A stretch of 64,000 nt of DNA from Pseudomonas sp. 7P_10.2_Bac1. Lineage in GTDB: Bacteria; Pseudomonadota; Gammaproteobacteria; Pseudomonadales; Pseudomonadaceae. Each line of letters opens with the position of its first letter. Positions within the stretch are counted from its first letter, which is position 1. Location of the stretch: positions 62,001-126,000 of the forward strand of contig NZ_JANLNV010000088.1 in NCBI RefSeq assembly GCF_025465935.1, written 5' to 3'. The notes under the pieces were generated by a model that was given only the letters and a program-made list of their open reading frames with translations, did no database searches and had not been told where the DNA came from. Below are positions 63,593 to 64,000 of this stretch, one piece after another. Both the position numbers and the translations under genes were made by a program.

Positions 63593-64000
63593 TTAGGGTC
63601 TTTGCGCCGCGATAACAGCCTTGCCAACCAGTTCCCAATCAGGACCGGCAATCTTTGAAGTTAAATGGGTAGCCTTTATCAGCACTCTGCTAGAGAGCCC
63701 GGTGACCTTGGCGGTGTCATGGCCGCGCATCAGCCACTCCAGTTCTTGCATCGAACGCACTCGTTTGGTCTGCAAACGATCGACCAGGCCCTCAACTTCA
63801 GAAACGTCCCAATTGAGGATGGCGCCCAGTAATGTGTTGCAACGCAAAGCCAGATTACGTTCATCGCCAACTTCCACAGCAGATGGGTTTGAGATCTCGA
63901 AGTAATTCAACAACACGTCTTGGCTCACACCGTAGGTGCTGATGCAGTGGTTGAATTGCTGGAACAGATACAGGGTATTTAGCGTTAGTTTGAGTTGAGA
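63593..64000 (-). CDS. tcaA: Toxin complex protein TcaA, C-terminal end (partial, runs off window)
   Basis: An open frame from the window edge (first full codon at 64000-63998) to TAA at 63593, 135 residues visible. It begins SQLKLTLNTLYLFQQFNHC and continues with VLLNYFEISNPSAVEV and GAILNWDVSEVEGLV, as in the helical SpvA/VRP1-type N-terminal half of TcA toxins. It ends 33 bases before tcaB, so both come from one transcript. The rest lies beyond base 64000. The identity rests on position and helical similarity. Confidence 0.75.
   Translation of the reverse strand, partial: SQLKLTLNTLYLFQQFNHCISTYGVSQDVLLNYFEISNPSAVEVGDERNLALRCNTLLGAILNWDVSEVEGLVDRLQTKRVRSMQELEWLMRGHDTAKVTGLSSRVLIKATHLTSKIAGPDWELVGKAVIAAQRP

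Overview
The window reads as a chromosomal segment of a Pseudomonas, most likely of the P. fluorescens lineage in the broad sense. The basis is the set of recognisable Pseudomonas-type genes: a YbiT-like ABC-F protein, galU followed by gor, metH/cti/nfuA/cobE-cobM, modABC, a MexEF-OprN-type efflux operon, a Pseudomonas REP doublet and a Tca-type insecticidal toxin locus. Species cannot be fixed from the sequence alone. Most genes look like moderately GC-rich core genome. The fimbrial operon (about 2.8-8.8 kb) and the middle of the toxin gene tcaB (about 61.6-62.3 kb) are visibly more AT-rich.

Layout. 1-1.5 kb: 5' part of a ybiT-like ABC-F gene (minus strand, cut by the window edge), immediately preceded by a degraded phage integrase 3' end. 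1.8-7.8 kb: an outer-membrane beta-barrel gene and a complete four-gene chaperone-usher fimbrial operon (pilin, chaperone, usher, tip adhesin), with a 1.3 kb gene-poor upstream region. 9-15.7 kb: small accessory genes (LysR/DUF2798, HPP protein/TetR with duplicated operator, lipoprotein, hdeA, DUF697-like protein, PQQ-type sugar dehydrogenase, ecotin) and an alcohol dehydrogenase remnant. 15.9-28.7 kb: metabolic genes (pgm, YbaK-like deacylase, ArsR plus QOR-like oxidoreductase, a zinc-type hemB, LysR, wzz, modABC, alkB with a small upstream gene, DUF1883, small lipoproteins) and a decayed cytochrome c. 29-39.6 kb: galU, gor, REP, metH, cti, nfuA, cobM, cobE. 39.7-46.8 kb: a signalling cluster (single receiver; divergent large hybrid kinase, CheR, CheB methylesterase, second hybrid kinase, single receiver). 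46.9-54 kb: TPR protein and mexEF-oprN. 54.4-64 kb: toxin complex genes tcaC, tcaB and the 3' end of tcaA, which runs off the window.

How the parts work together. The fimbrial operon should build one surface pilus. metH needs cobalamin and lies about 3 kb from two cobalamin-synthesis genes. galU and pgm supply UDP-glucose for surface polysaccharide, and wzz sets polysaccharide chain length. The signalling cluster combines two hybrid histidine kinases, five receiver domains and a CheR/CheB pair. No chemoreceptor, CheA or CheW is next to it, so it looks like a phosphorelay that borrowed the methylation enzymes rather than a flagellar chemotaxis operon. The tca locus encodes a split TcA (TcaA plus TcaB) and a TcB (TcaC). 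No TcC (Rhs/TccC) gene lies downstream; the next genes on the same strand are the efflux operon.

The most interesting items are the CheR/CheB hybrid-kinase cluster, the tca locus with its AT-rich insert and missing tccC, the zinc-type HemB, and several clear palindromic operator candidates. Assignments come from reading translations and motifs; no database search was run.
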